A stretch of DNA of 64,000 bases, taken from contig CAJOGN010000002.1 of the NCBI GenBank assembly GCA_905234245.1, forward strand, positions 1-64,000. The letters run 5' to 3'. Below the pieces are notes generated by a model, which worked only from the letters and a program-made list of their open reading frames with translations, did not search any database and had not been told where the DNA came from. Both the position numbers and the translations under genes were made by a program. Shown one piece after another: positions 23,347 to 31,782 of this stretch. Position 1 is the first letter of the stretch. Each line of letters starts with the position of its first letter. This DNA is from an uncultured Lachnospiraceae bacterium. Lineage in GTDB: Bacteria > Bacillota > Clostridia > Lachnospirales > Lachnospiraceae.

Positions 23347-24555
23347 TTGGATTTTCAAAGACTCCCCAATGAAACAGATGAACAATTATTTCTAAGAGTT
23401 TGTAGTTGTAAGGATTCTATTGGAAGTTGGTCTAAGGTAGCCGAGGTGCTTAATGGCTTACTGAACAACAACTTTGATGAATCTACTTACCGCAAGAGAT
23501 ATAAAGAATTTAATAGAATTGATGAGGCTGTACTTAATGCACAGAACAATGCTTTTGACTTTGATAGAAAGCATGAGGTTCTTCTTGATGATATCAGGAA
23601 AGAGCGTATTAAACTACAGACTGTTAATGCTGAGAGAAGACGTATTGACCGTGCAGAAGCAAGACAGGAACTGTTCTATGAACAAGTAGGGCAATATGTT
23701 AAGACTGTAGATCCACCCGTGTTTAAGGAACTACAGACTGAGAATAGTAAGACAGAATATCTACTCTGTTTATCTGATATTCATTACAATGCTGATTTCA
23801 AATCTATTAATAATATCTACTCTCCTGCTATCGCTGTAGAGAGATTTTCCAAAATTATAGAGTATGTTAAGAATTTCACAGAGGAGAAACATATCCGCAA
23901 GATTAAGATTCTTGAACTTGGTGATACTGTTCAAGGAATGATTCATCTTAACGACTTGCGGATTAATGACTCTTCTTTTGTAAAGTCTATTGTAGATGCA
24001 AGCAGACTTATCGCAGGATTCTTAAATGAATTGTCACAGTATGTACGAGTAGATTATTATCATGTTCCTACGTCTAACCATTCTCAGATTAGAGCGTTTA
24101 ATGCAAAGCGTAGTGAACTCCCATCTGAAGATGTTGAGTATATCATTGGTCATTATATTCATGACTTACTGGTTACAAATCCTAGAGTGACCGTGACTCT
24201 TGCTGATGAAGGAAGAGATTATATATCATTCAATATGGGTGACCAAGTTGTGTATGGTCTTCATGGACATACCGTTAAAAACATAGATAGCATTATGGCG
24301 GAGATTTCCGCTATTACTACAGACCTCCCAGACTTTGTATTTATGGGGCATTATCATTCTCAGAAGGAAATTACTGTTAGTGAAATTCACGGCGGTGATT
24401 ATTCTTATGACACTGAGGTGATAGTTTGTCCTAGCTTTGTAGGTAGCGATCCTTACGCAGATAGTCTATGGAAAGGTTCTACTGCGGCTGTTAATATCTA
24501 TGGAATCAATGACAAACATGGTCATGTAGAAACATATAAGATTGTTCTTAATTAA
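23347..24555 (+). CDS. calcineurin-like metallophosphoesterase
   Basis: The C-terminal two thirds carries the metallophosphoesterase motifs in order: 'LSDIHYN' (D-H), 'ILELGDTVQG' (GD), 'PTSNHSQ' (GNHE equivalent with Ser for Gly), 'YGLHGHT' and 'FMGHYHS' (GHxH). The N-terminal 110 residues are helical with 'GSWSKVAEVLNGLL' and a coiled segment, perhaps DNA binding. The start is probably TTG 23347, six bases after GGGGGTG. The family includes SbcD-type nucleases and nucleotide phosphatases; the substrate cannot be told. Confidence 0.8.
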   Translation: MDFQRLPNETDEQLFLRVCSCKDSIGSWSKVAEVLNGLLNNNFDESTYRKRYKEFNRIDEAVLNAQNNAFDFDRKHEVLLDDIRKERIKLQTVNAERRRIDRAEARQELFYEQVGQYVKTVDPPVFKELQTENSKTEYLLCLSDIHYNADFKSINNIYSPAIAVERFSKIIEYVKNFTEEKHIRKIKILELGDTVQGMIHLNDLRINDSSFVKSIVDASRLIAGFLNELSQYVRVDYYHVPTSNHSQIRAFNAKRSELPSEDVEYIIGHYIHDLLVTNPRVTVTLADEGRDYISFNMGDQVVYGLHGHTVKNIDSIMAEISAITTDLPDFVFMGHYHSQKEITVSEIHGGDYSYDTEVIVCPSFVGSDPYADSLWKGSTAAVNIYGINDKHGHVETYKIVLN

Positions 24556-24562
24556 ACATTTC

Positions 24563-24601
24563 TGAGCGTTCTGCTCATTTAGGAGAGTGGTCTACTCTCC
24601 T
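24563..24601 (+). other. two intergenic hairpins
   Basis: TGAGC/GCTCA (24563-24577, loop GTTCT) is followed by AGGAGAGT/ACTCTCCT (24581-24601, loop GGTCT). Neither has a good U-run behind it, so termination is only possible. They close the auxiliary gene cluster. Confidence 0.45.
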
Positions 24602-24606
24602 ATTAA

Positions 24607-24678
24607 GCTTCTTTGGTGTATTCAGGAACACGACACATTTGTAGTGTGTAATGGTAGGAGCAAAGCCTACAAGAAGCT
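24607..24678 (+). tRNA. tRNA-like cloverleaf, anticodon TGT (Thr), aberrant T-loop
   Basis: All four stems are perfect and correctly spaced: acceptor 24607-24613/24671-24677 (7 pairs), D-stem GTGT/ACAC starting exactly at tRNA position 10, with GG in the loop, G26, anticodon stem ACACA/TGTGT around TTTGTAG, and T-stem GTAGG/CCTAC. The T-loop is AGCAAAG instead of TTCRANY, and the variable loop has four bases. Either a divergent tRNA-Thr or a tRNA-shaped element; five T residues follow at once. Confidence 0.5.
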
Positions 24679-24683
24679 TTTTC

Positions 24684-24706
24684 TACTTGTATACAGTATA
24701 CAAGTA
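24684..24706. promoter_or_regulatory. perfect 23-base palindrome
   Basis: TACTTGTATAC-A-GTATACAAGTA has 11-base perfect arms around one central base, 26 bases before the start of the packaging operon. It is too symmetric to be chance and lacks a U-tract. It looks like an operator for a dimeric regulator or a packaging-related site. Confidence 0.55.
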
Positions 24707-24731
24707 AATAGGATTACAAGGAGGAATTGTG

Positions 24732-25787
24732 ATGGCAACTTTAATTCAGCCATTAAATGATAACGTCCTCGCAAAGCGTAAACTGACTGAAGTAAAAGAT
24801 GATTACAAGAAGCTACGCACTGATTATCTGAAGCTAGTTGATAATAATGTAATCATTTGTCCTTTCTGTGGTGAAGCACAGACTACTAAGGCTTATTACA
24901 GAGATGACTCATATGCCATTGGAGTATTCCCAGAATGCAAGCGTTGTATTCAGAGAGAGGTTGAACAGAGGGTGAATGATACAGACCCACCTAATGAAAC
25001 TGTTGAATCCGCTCAACGAATGTTACAGAGAATGAACCTTCCATACATAGATTCTTTATATAAGAGTCTTAAGAATGACTTAGCAAATGGTGTTAGAGAA
25101 AGAGATAGCGTCTATGTATTTGGTGCTTATCTCACACCTATTAAAAGTCTTCCTCAGTATAAGGGTAAGACATGGAAGAATTCAGAATTTGGTACTGAAG
25201 ACAACGCACAGCATATTCAAGTAGAACATCCAAGACCTGAGTCTTATGACTTCTTCGGTAGAAACTACACAGAGGATGAGATACTGTTTTTACAAAAGCA
25301 ATATGATGACTGGCTTGCTAGATATTCATGTGAGACAAAAGCACAAGAAGTGTTGTTCTTACAGATTTGCTACAAGCAGTTAGAGATTAATAAATTACAG
25401 AAAGCAGGAAGAGATACATCTAAGGCGGTAAAGGATTTACAAGACCTTATGGGTTCTCTGAATGTTAAACCTTCCCAGTCTAATAGTGATGCTCTGACAG
25501 AAGCATTAACATTTGGACAACTAATTGCTAAATGGGAAGAAGAAGATCCAATCCCGGAGCCGGAAGAAGATTTTAAGGATGTTGACCATATAGGTAAGTA
25601 CATTGATGTATTCTTTAAAGGTCATCTGTCTAAGATGATGGGATTAAAGAATGGATTTAGTTCACTATATGATAAGTTCATGTCTAAGTATACAGTAAAG
25701 CGTCAGACCATTGAGGATGAAGCTGAATCAGAAGCATTGTTTGAACATATCTTTGGTAAGGTGAAGGATGGTGATTCCGATGGCTGA
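24732..25787 (+). CDS. probable terminase small subunit
   Basis: This 351-aa protein directly precedes and overlaps the large terminase gene, the usual place of the small subunit. A zinc finger near the N terminus (CPFCGEAQ ... PECKRC, about residues 44-72) could bind the packaging site; the rest is helical with an acidic stretch (EEEDPIPEPEEDFKDVD). Start ATG 24732 follows AAGGAGG. I recognise the domain arrangement from Clostridia phages, but it is larger than classic TerS, so the call rests partly on position. Confidence 0.6.
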   Translation: MATLIQPLNDNVLAKRKLTEVKDDYKKLRTDYLKLVDNNVIICPFCGEAQTTKAYYRDDSYAIGVFPECKRCIQREVEQRVNDTDPPNETVESAQRMLQRMNLPYIDSLYKSLKNDLANGVRERDSVYVFGAYLTPIKSLPQYKGKTWKNSEFGTEDNAQHIQVEHPRPESYDFFGRNYTEDEILFLQKQYDDWLARYSCETKAQEVLFLQICYKQLEINKLQKAGRDTSKAVKDLQDLMGSLNVKPSQSNSDALTEALTFGQLIAKWEEEDPIPEPEEDFKDVDHIGKYIDVFFKGHLSKMMGLKNGFSSLYDKFMSKYTVKRQTIEDEAESEALFEHIFGKVKDGDSDG

Positions 25788-25992
25788 TGATAAGCTTACA
25801 ATGGAACAGCTTGAGGAACGTAAAACTCAAAAGACAATGCGTACTGTAGCTAGACGAGCATCTTACTATAGGGAGAATCCTCATAGATTTGCAGAAGTAT
25901 TGGGGTTTCATCTAAAACTATTCCAGAAGATACTTATATATGCAATGATGCATTATGACTTCTTCATGTTTATAGCCGCAAGAAGTACGGGT
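25780..25992 (+). CDS. terL: terminase large subunit, exon 1
   Basis: Codons 1-71 of a 577-aa large terminase made of two exons (25780-25992 and 26280-27800). It ends with 'FMFIAARSTG', the first part of the Walker A motif, exactly at the intron. ATG 25780 is preferred (AAGGATGG, 8-base gap); ATG 25768 is possible. Without splicing the frame continues 54 bases into the intron and stops, which would abolish ATPase function. Confidence 0.85.
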
Positions 25993-26279
25993 AAACAAAA
26001 TTTAGAAACAAAAATAATGAAAATAGAAAATAATTTGCCCACTTAACCAGTAATGGTTTTGATAAATAGTGCGGAATTAAGCGGGGAACTCCTTCAATTA
26101 ATTGGACAACCCGAACCGAAGGTTACACTAAGTGTAGTCAGGGGCAACGCATAGGAAGTGAAAAGATATAATCTTCCCACGAGGCCGCACCATCCTATTG
26201 GATGAAAAGATATGCTGAACTGTGTTCAATGATAAAGGCACAGAATCATGGGATAAAAAGCCTATGAGATAACAATTTG
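25993..26279 (+). ncRNA. group I intron in the terminase Walker A codons
   Basis: A 287-base ORF-less intron. The 5' exon end GGGT pairs with GCCC about 45 bases into the intron. Core elements resemble phage td-type introns ('GCGGGGAACTCC', 'GACAACCCG', 'AAAAGATATGCTGAACTG'). It ends 'GAGATAACAATTTG'. Removal joins STG to KTFLTAMF, rebuilding 'AARSTGKT', a complete Walker A. Phase 0 at both ends. Confidence 0.88.
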
Positions 26280-27800
26280 AAGACCTTCTTAACAGCTATG
26301 TTCTGTGTAATAAGATGTATTCTTTATCCGGGTACAAAAATTGTCGTGTGTTCGGGTACACTAAAACAGGCTAATGAGGTACTCCTAAAGATTCAAGATG
26401 AATTAATGAAGATGTCTCCTCTTCTATGCTCTGAAATACAAGAAATAAAAATAGGTAATGAACCAATATGTCGGTTTAAGAATGACTCATGGATTAAGAC
26501 TAGAACATCAACACAGAATGCTCGTGGTGCTAGAGCAAACCTTATTGTAGTAGACGAGTTTAGACTTGTTGATGAAAAGGTTCTTAATGAAGTTATTAGA
26601 CGATTCCTTGGTAATGAACGTCATCCTAAGTATCTTGATAAGAGAAAGTATCAGCATATGCAGGAACGTAACAAAGAAATCTACATGTCTTCTGCTTATT
26701 TCCAATCTACTTGGGCATATAAAAAGGCTCAGTCTTATACAGTAAGTTTCTTTGATGATAAGAGAAAATACTTTATCTGTGGACTCCCATATCAATTACT
26801 GATATTAGAAAACCTTCGTTCAAGAGCGCAGACTGAAGATGAGATTAACGAACCAGACTTTGATGAAATCTCATGGCTTATGGAGATGGAATGTATCTGG
26901 TGGTCAGACACTGAGAATGGTTTATTCTCTCATGAAGCATTTACTAAACGAAGGAAAATACAACACGCATTTCTACCATTGGAACTTTACAATGATAAGA
27001 ATCCTGTCCCTAAAGTAAAAGGCAATGACAAACGTATTCTATCGGTTGACGTTGCGCTTATGAGATCTAGGGCAAGAAAGAAGAACGATGCCGCCGCTCT
27101 GTTTATTAATGACTTAATTCAGACGGATGACACATCGTATAAATCAAATTTTGTCTACTGTGATACCTTTGAGGGTATGACTACAGATGATCTTGGACTG
27201 ACTATCATGAAATGGTTCTACAAGTACAAGTGTACTGACATTGTATTCGATGGTAGTGGTGTTGGTATTTCGGTATTCGACTTTATTTGTAAAGACCAAT
27301 ATGACCCTGAGACAGGAGAAACTTATACTGCTCTTAATGCTATCAACAACGAAGATTTCTCAACGAGATGTAAAGTTAAGGATGCTAATAAGGTAGTTTG
27401 GATCGTCAATGGTAGTGCGGCTTTTAACAATGATATTTGTCTAATGCTCCGCTCTGGTATTGAAAATAATAAGATTAATTATCTTATTGGAGAGATGGAG
27501 GCAGATGAAGTTCTGTCCAAGGAAAAATTCTACACTAAACTTACACCACTGCAACAGGCAATGGTAAAGAAACCGTATATTAATACTACTCTTGCTTCTT
27601 ATGAGTTGGTAAAGCTTAGAGGTGAGATAGTTAATAATAAATTAAAAGTAAGAGAAGTTAGTGGTATGAGAAAGGATATGTATACATCAATGGCATATAA
27701 CTATTGGTGTGCATGTCAGCTTGAATATAAACTCAGACCGCAGACTCAAGACACTCAGACTTTAGTTCAAAAGCTTACCATTAGGAAAGCGAGATATTAA
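26280..27800 (+). CDS. terL: terminase large subunit, exon 2
   Basis: It carries the rest of the packaging motor: KT of Walker A, Walker B 'LIVVDEFRL', and the C-terminal RNase H-like nuclease with acidic residues in 'SVDVALMRSRARKKNDAAAL', 'DIVFDGSGVG' and 'MRKDMYTSMAYNYW'. TerL cuts concatemeric DNA and translocates it into the prohead with ATP. The apparent ORF from TTG 26277 has no ribosome binding site. Followed after 10 bases by the portal gene. Confidence 0.92.
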   Translation, partial: KTFLTAMFCVIRCILYPGTKIVVCSGTLKQANEVLLKIQDELMKMSPLLCSEIQEIKIGNEPICRFKNDSWIKTRTSTQNARGARANLIVVDEFRLVDEKVLNEVIRRFLGNERHPKYLDKRKYQHMQERNKEIYMSSAYFQSTWAYKKAQSYTVSFFDDKRKYFICGLPYQLLILENLRSRAQTEDEINEPDFDEISWLMEMECIWWSDTENGLFSHEAFTKRRKIQHAFLPLELYNDKNPVPKVKGNDKRILSVDVALMRSRARKKNDAAALFINDLIQTDDTSYKSNFVYCDTFEGMTTDDLGLTIMKWFYKYKCTDIVFDGSGVGISVFDFICKDQYDPETGETYTALNAINNEDFSTRCKVKDANKVVWIVNGSAAFNNDICLMLRSGIENNKINYLIGEMEADEVLSKEKFYTKLTPLQQAMVKKPYINTTLASYELVKLRGEIVNNKLKVREVSGMRKDMYTSMAYNYWCACQLEYKLRPQTQDTQTLVQKLTIRKARY

Positions 27801-27810
27801 GGAGGTGCAT

Positions 27811-29358
27811 ATGGCACAACCAAACACTAAGGTGTCAAAAGCACCTAAACAGCCGACTTCCACAGAAATGCGGAATTGGTATATGAATCATAAAAGTGAA
27901 ATTGAAGAATTCGCCGACATGAAGACGAGTTTTACAAAGGCAATGGAACCGCTTAAGAAGCTTGTAGATGTAACCAAGAGAACAACTAAGACTATTACGG
28001 TATTTGACCGTGAGAGACTTAGAGCTTTTCTTCAGAACATTACATCAAATGAGGTTAACCTTCGTGCGCTGAGTTGGTTCTTATATTATCAGTCTCAGCC
28101 TTATAGAAGACTGATTAACTATCATGCTAATGCATTTTGTCTGTACGCAAGAAGTGTAATCCCCACTTCCAGTCTGACAAAAGCCAATAAGAAGAATAAG
28201 GTATTAAAGTCTTACAATGATACAATTGATGTTCTTGACCGTATGCATCTTCAGTATGAGATGTTTAAGATGTTTGTCATCGCATGGGTACAGGATGTGG
28301 CTTATGGTTGTATCTATTATGATGAAGTAGGCATGTTTATTCTCCCACTTCCTGCTGATATTTGTAGAATTGATACTATTTATCAGACTTCTGACTTTGG
28401 ATTTGCAGTAGATATGTCTTACTTCCGAAGCAGAGAAAATCTTGTAGAGATGTGGGGAGAGCCTTGGGTGTCCATGAAAAAGCTGTATGACCAAGACAAT
28501 CAAAATAATCGTTGGGTTCATATGCCTGATGAGTATGCTGTTTGTGTAAAGGTTAATGCAGATGATTATGAAGTTCCTGTTCCACCCTATGCGGGTATGT
28601 TTGAGGATTTGATTGGTCTTAAAGACTTAGTTGGTCTTCAGCCTATTGCGGATAAGCAAGAAATTTATAAGCTTGTTTGGATGAAAATGGAGACATTGAA
28701 CAATAAGCTTATTAATGACTGGGCAGTTGATCCTGAGATTTATATTGCTTATTTCAATCGTCTGCTTAATGAAGCACTGCCCGACTATATTGCGGGAGCG
28801 TTAGTCCCCGGTGACTTACAACAGATATCTTTCCAACAGGATAATCAGACTACTGAAACAACTAAGATTGCCAATACAACTAAGACATTATTCAACACGG
28901 CGGGTGGAGCGCAGATTCTAAACTCTGCTACGCTTAATAATACGGTTGCTATTAAGGCAAGTATCATTTCTGATCAGGAATATACCATTTCTTCTCTTCT
29001 TCCTCAAACAGAGGGATTTGTTAATAGATTCCTATCTTATTATGTCACCACTCCTTCTAAGGTGAAATTCTTCCCCATTACTGCATATACGAAAGATGAA
29101 TATAGAGAATCTCTTGAAAAGATGCTTAACTATGGACTGCCAGTAGCAGATGCAATCATGAGTCTGTATGGATATGATCCAAAGGATGTCCAGATGTTGG
29201 CTTATCTTCAGAATGAAGTATTTGATTATCCGAATACATTTAAACCTCTTCAGACAAGTTCTACTCAATCTTCCAATGAACCCGGTGGACAGGAGAAACC
29301 TGATAGTGAAATTTCTGATGACGGTCTTAAATCAAGAGAGAAAAAGGCAAACTCGTAA
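27811..29358 (+). CDS. portal protein
   Basis: This 515-aa protein follows terL at once (AAGGAGG, ATG 27811), has portal-like length and features: helical N region, 'IVIAWVQDVAYGCIYYD'-type core (MFVIAWVQDVAYGCIYYDEV), a central 'YVTTPSKVKFFPITAYTKDE' and a Ser/Glu-rich disordered C terminus. It would form the dodecameric ring at the capsid vertex. Called from position and general character; no single diagnostic motif. Confidence 0.8.
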   Translation: MAQPNTKVSKAPKQPTSTEMRNWYMNHKSEIEEFADMKTSFTKAMEPLKKLVDVTKRTTKTITVFDRERLRAFLQNITSNEVNLRALSWFLYYQSQPYRRLINYHANAFCLYARSVIPTSSLTKANKKNKVLKSYNDTIDVLDRMHLQYEMFKMFVIAWVQDVAYGCIYYDEVGMFILPLPADICRIDTIYQTSDFGFAVDMSYFRSRENLVEMWGEPWVSMKKLYDQDNQNNRWVHMPDEYAVCVKVNADDYEVPVPPYAGMFEDLIGLKDLVGLQPIADKQEIYKLVWMKMETLNNKLINDWAVDPEIYIAYFNRLLNEALPDYIAGALVPGDLQQISFQQDNQTTETTKIANTTKTLFNTAGGAQILNSATLNNTVAIKASIISDQEYTISSLLPQTEGFVNRFLSYYVTTPSKVKFFPITAYTKDEYRESLEKMLNYGLPVADAIMSLYGYDPKDVQMLAYLQNEVFDYPNTFKPLQTSSTQSSNEPGGQEKPDSEISDDGLKSREKKANS

Positions 29359-29373
29359 GGGGGGTGAATGCCA

Positions 29374-29556
29374 ATGAATTTTATTATGACCAAGGATATT
29401 GATGTAGCCAACAATCTTAGAAAGATTGGGTTTATGGAAGTACCATCTACTGGCGAACAATTCTTATTTAGTTATAATCAAGCACTTTTCACCTCCGAGG
29501 TTTTAGATAAAGATTGGTACAACAAAATTGTACTTACTAATCATTTTATACTGTAG
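29374..29556 (+). CDS. small conserved protein between portal and protease
   Basis: About 60 aa (MNFIMTKDIDVANNLRKIGF ...) with 'DWYNKIVLTNHFIL' near the end. ATG 29374 has better spacing than 29368 from AAGGGGGGTG. A small 'TxDxxxAxxLxxxGFxxV' protein at this position is frequent in Clostridia phages as I recall. Function unknown. Confidence 0.6.
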   Translation: MNFIMTKDIDVANNLRKIGFMEVPSTGEQFLFSYNQALFTSEVLDKDWYNKIVLTNHFIL

Positions 29557-29569
29557 AAGGAGGTGAACT

Positions 29570-31222
29570 ATGAAGAAGACTTTAACAATTGATGACTTAA
29601 TAAAATTCTGTGAACAACAGAACTTTGAAAAATTCAATTCTAACGAAAGTGGATATAAAATCTGTGTCCAAGTACCTTCTACATTTTCTGTCGAATCAGA
29701 CAACCAACTCCCAGAAGGAATTACAAAGCTTAAAGTAAAGATTCTGCATACAGATAAGAATCGCAACGGTAGTTTTGTATCTAAGGAATCTGCTGAAGAA
29801 GCAATGAAGAATACCTTTGAATGTGTTCCTATCCTCGCCGCTATTCATCAACTTAGTGATGGGTCTTATGACTTTGCAGGACATGAGATTGACATTGTTG
29901 AGAATGATAAGGGTCAGGCAGAGGTTGAATATATTGAAAAGCAAGTAGGTTCATTTACTCATGATGCACCTTGGTTTGAATATGATGAGGAAAATGATAA
30001 GGAATATGTTTGCGCTTATGCGGGTATTCCGAATGAATACACTAGGACAGTAGATATTCTTAATGATAAAGATAAGAAGACTTGGGTAAGTTCAGAACTT
30101 TCTATTAATAAGTTCTCATGGAATGCCAAGGAAAAATATCTTGTTTTAGATGAATGGTATCTCTCAGGTTGTACTCTTCTTGGAACCACTATGGATGACA
30201 ATGAAGACGAAGTACAACCGGGGATGATTGGTGCTGAAGCTAGTATTGTAGATTTTAGCGCAGAAAATAATTCCATTCTTAATAAAGTAGTTGAGAGCAA
30301 TGCTCTTGATGATAAAAATATGGGCAATCAAGTCCAGAAAGGAGGGGAAAAGCCGATGAATAAGTTTGAAGAACTTCTTGAAAAGTACGGCAAGACCGCA
30401 GAGGATATTACCTTTGACTATGAAGGTCTTACTGACGAAGAACTTGAAGCAAAGTTTGCGGCTGAGTTTGACGAAGGTGATGATACCTCCGAAGGACTTG
30501 ATGATGCCGCTAATGAAACTGAAGAGTTTGAAGAAGAAGTTGCCGAAGAGGAAATCGTTGAAGAGGAATCTGAGCCTGTAGTTGCTACAGAGTATTCAGT
30601 AAACTTCTCTGACGGTAGTGTAAAGACCTTTGGTCTTACTCTTGATGAAATGCAGTTTGCTCTTTACAACCTTGTCAATGATACTTATTCCGAAGCAGAT
30701 AATGCTTGGTACAACGTCATTGTTGATGTTGATGATAATAAGGTTGTCATGAACGACTGGTGGAATGGCAATGCTTACAGACAGTCATTTGAGAGAGTAG
30801 ATGATAAATTTGCTCTTGTTGGTGAGCGTGTTGCTGTTCATAGCATTTGGGTAACTGACGAGGAAGAGGCATCTCTTAATTCTATGAAGTCCAACTATTC
30901 GGAGATGGAGACTGAACTGAATAGCTATAAGGAAAAGGAACTGAATGAAAGCAAGGATGCTCTGCTTAATTCCGAGTCCTACTCTTCTATTGTTGATACT
31001 GAAGAGTATCAGGCAATTGTTTCTGAGGATAACAAAGAAGCATTTGCCGCTATGAGTGCCAAGGAACTTGAGGATAGTCTTGATAAGATTATGCTTCAGT
31101 ATGCCAAGGCGGGTAAGCTTTCTTTCGCATCTAAGACTGAAAGCAAGAATCCGTCTGTTAAAGGAATTAGTCTTCCTGTAAAGACCCCCGCAAAGCGTGG
31201 GCGTTACGGTGGACTGGTATAA
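29570..31222 (+). CDS. prohead protease fused to scaffold
   Basis: This 550-aa protein has an N-terminal protease-like half (residues 1-230: 'ILHTDKNRNGSFVSKESAEE', 'VPILAAIHQ', 'FAGHEIDI', 'AYAGIPNEYT', 'KTWVSSELSI') and a C-terminal acidic/helical scaffold half (EEFEEEVAEEEIVEEESEP, then coiled segments, ending 'GRYGGLV'). This is the protease-scaffold arrangement of several Gram-positive phages. An internal ribosome binding site and in-frame ATG at 30356 would also give the scaffold alone. Catalytic residues are not certain. Confidence 0.7.
   Translation: MKKTLTIDDLIKFCEQQNFEKFNSNESGYKICVQVPSTFSVESDNQLPEGITKLKVKILHTDKNRNGSFVSKESAEEAMKNTFECVPILAAIHQLSDGSYDFAGHEIDIVENDKGQAEVEYIEKQVGSFTHDAPWFEYDEENDKEYVCAYAGIPNEYTRTVDILNDKDKKTWVSSELSINKFSWNAKEKYLVLDEWYLSGCTLLGTTMDDNEDEVQPGMIGAEASIVDFSAENNSILNKVVESNALDDKNMGNQVQKGGEKPMNKFEELLEKYGKTAEDITFDYEGLTDEELEAKFAAEFDEGDDTSEGLDDAANETEEFEEEVAEEEIVEEESEPVVATEYSVNFSDGSVKTFGLTLDEMQFALYNLVNDTYSEADNAWYNVIVDVDDNKVVMNDWWNGNAYRQSFERVDDKFALVGERVAVHSIWVTDEEEASLNSMKSNYSEMETELNSYKEKELNESKDALLNSESYSSIVDTEEYQAIVSEDNKEAFAAMSAKELEDSLDKIMLQYAKAGKLSFASKTESKNPSVKGISLPVKTPAKRGRYGGLV
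30338..30358 (+). promoter_or_regulatory. internal RBS and start for nested scaffold
   Basis: GAAAGGAGGGG followed nine bases later by an in-frame ATG (30356) inside the protease gene. The Shine-Dalgarno is as strong as those of normal genes here. Translation would give a 288-aa scaffold (MNKFEELLEKYGKTAEDITF ...), like the lambda C/Nu3 arrangement. Confidence 0.75.
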
Positions 31223-31268
31223 AATAATTATTAATAAAATTTTCTAAATTTGAAAGGGGTAAACAACT

Positions 31269-31757
31269 ATGGCTGTTAAATACACAATTGGTGGCCCGTA
31301 TGCAGTATGTTTCCCGACCAAGATTCGCTCTGGTAATTGCGGTCATGTACTTAATCTGACCCTTCAGCAGGATCTTGAGAACGGAACTATTCGCTCTGCG
31401 GGTGATTGGATCGAACTTGATAACTATAAGGATGCCGCACCTGCTTCTGGTAATGGTGCCGCTGTATTTCAGGGAGTAATCCGTGGAAAGTCTGCAAGAG
31501 GTAACTGGTATGTAGAGGTTACTGCTGATACTACTGACCTTCTTGTATATCAGGAGCCTGTTATCGCAGAGTCCAACTATGGCAAGAAGTGGGTATCTGA
31601 GAAGAATTGGATCAACGAACAGGGTGATGTTGTTCGTGCTTACACTCTGTGCAAGTATGACATCTTCGAGGTATCCGCAGAGGCATTCTCTGGTACTCCC
31701 GCCGCAAAGAAGACTGTTACTGCTAACGCCGCAGGCAAGCTTGTTGTTGGCAATTAA
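31269..31757 (+). CDS. head protein (decoration-like)
   Basis: This 162-aa protein between scaffold and major capsid genes is beta-rich and Gly/Ala-rich (YTIGGPYAVCFPTKIRSGNC). Codon usage is strongly biased toward C/T-ending codons as in the capsid gene, typical of highly expressed virion proteins. Probably a capsid decoration or head-stabilising protein by position. Leader contains ATAAAATAATT; SD AAAGGGG. Confidence 0.6.
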   Translation: MAVKYTIGGPYAVCFPTKIRSGNCGHVLNLTLQQDLENGTIRSAGDWIELDNYKDAAPASGNGAAVFQGVIRGKSARGNWYVEVTADTTDLLVYQEPVIAESNYGKKWVSEKNWINEQGDVVRAYTLCKYDIFEVSAEAFSGTPAAKKTVTANAAGKLVVGN

Positions 31758-31782
31758 ATCTAAGGAAAGGAGGTAAAAGCTA

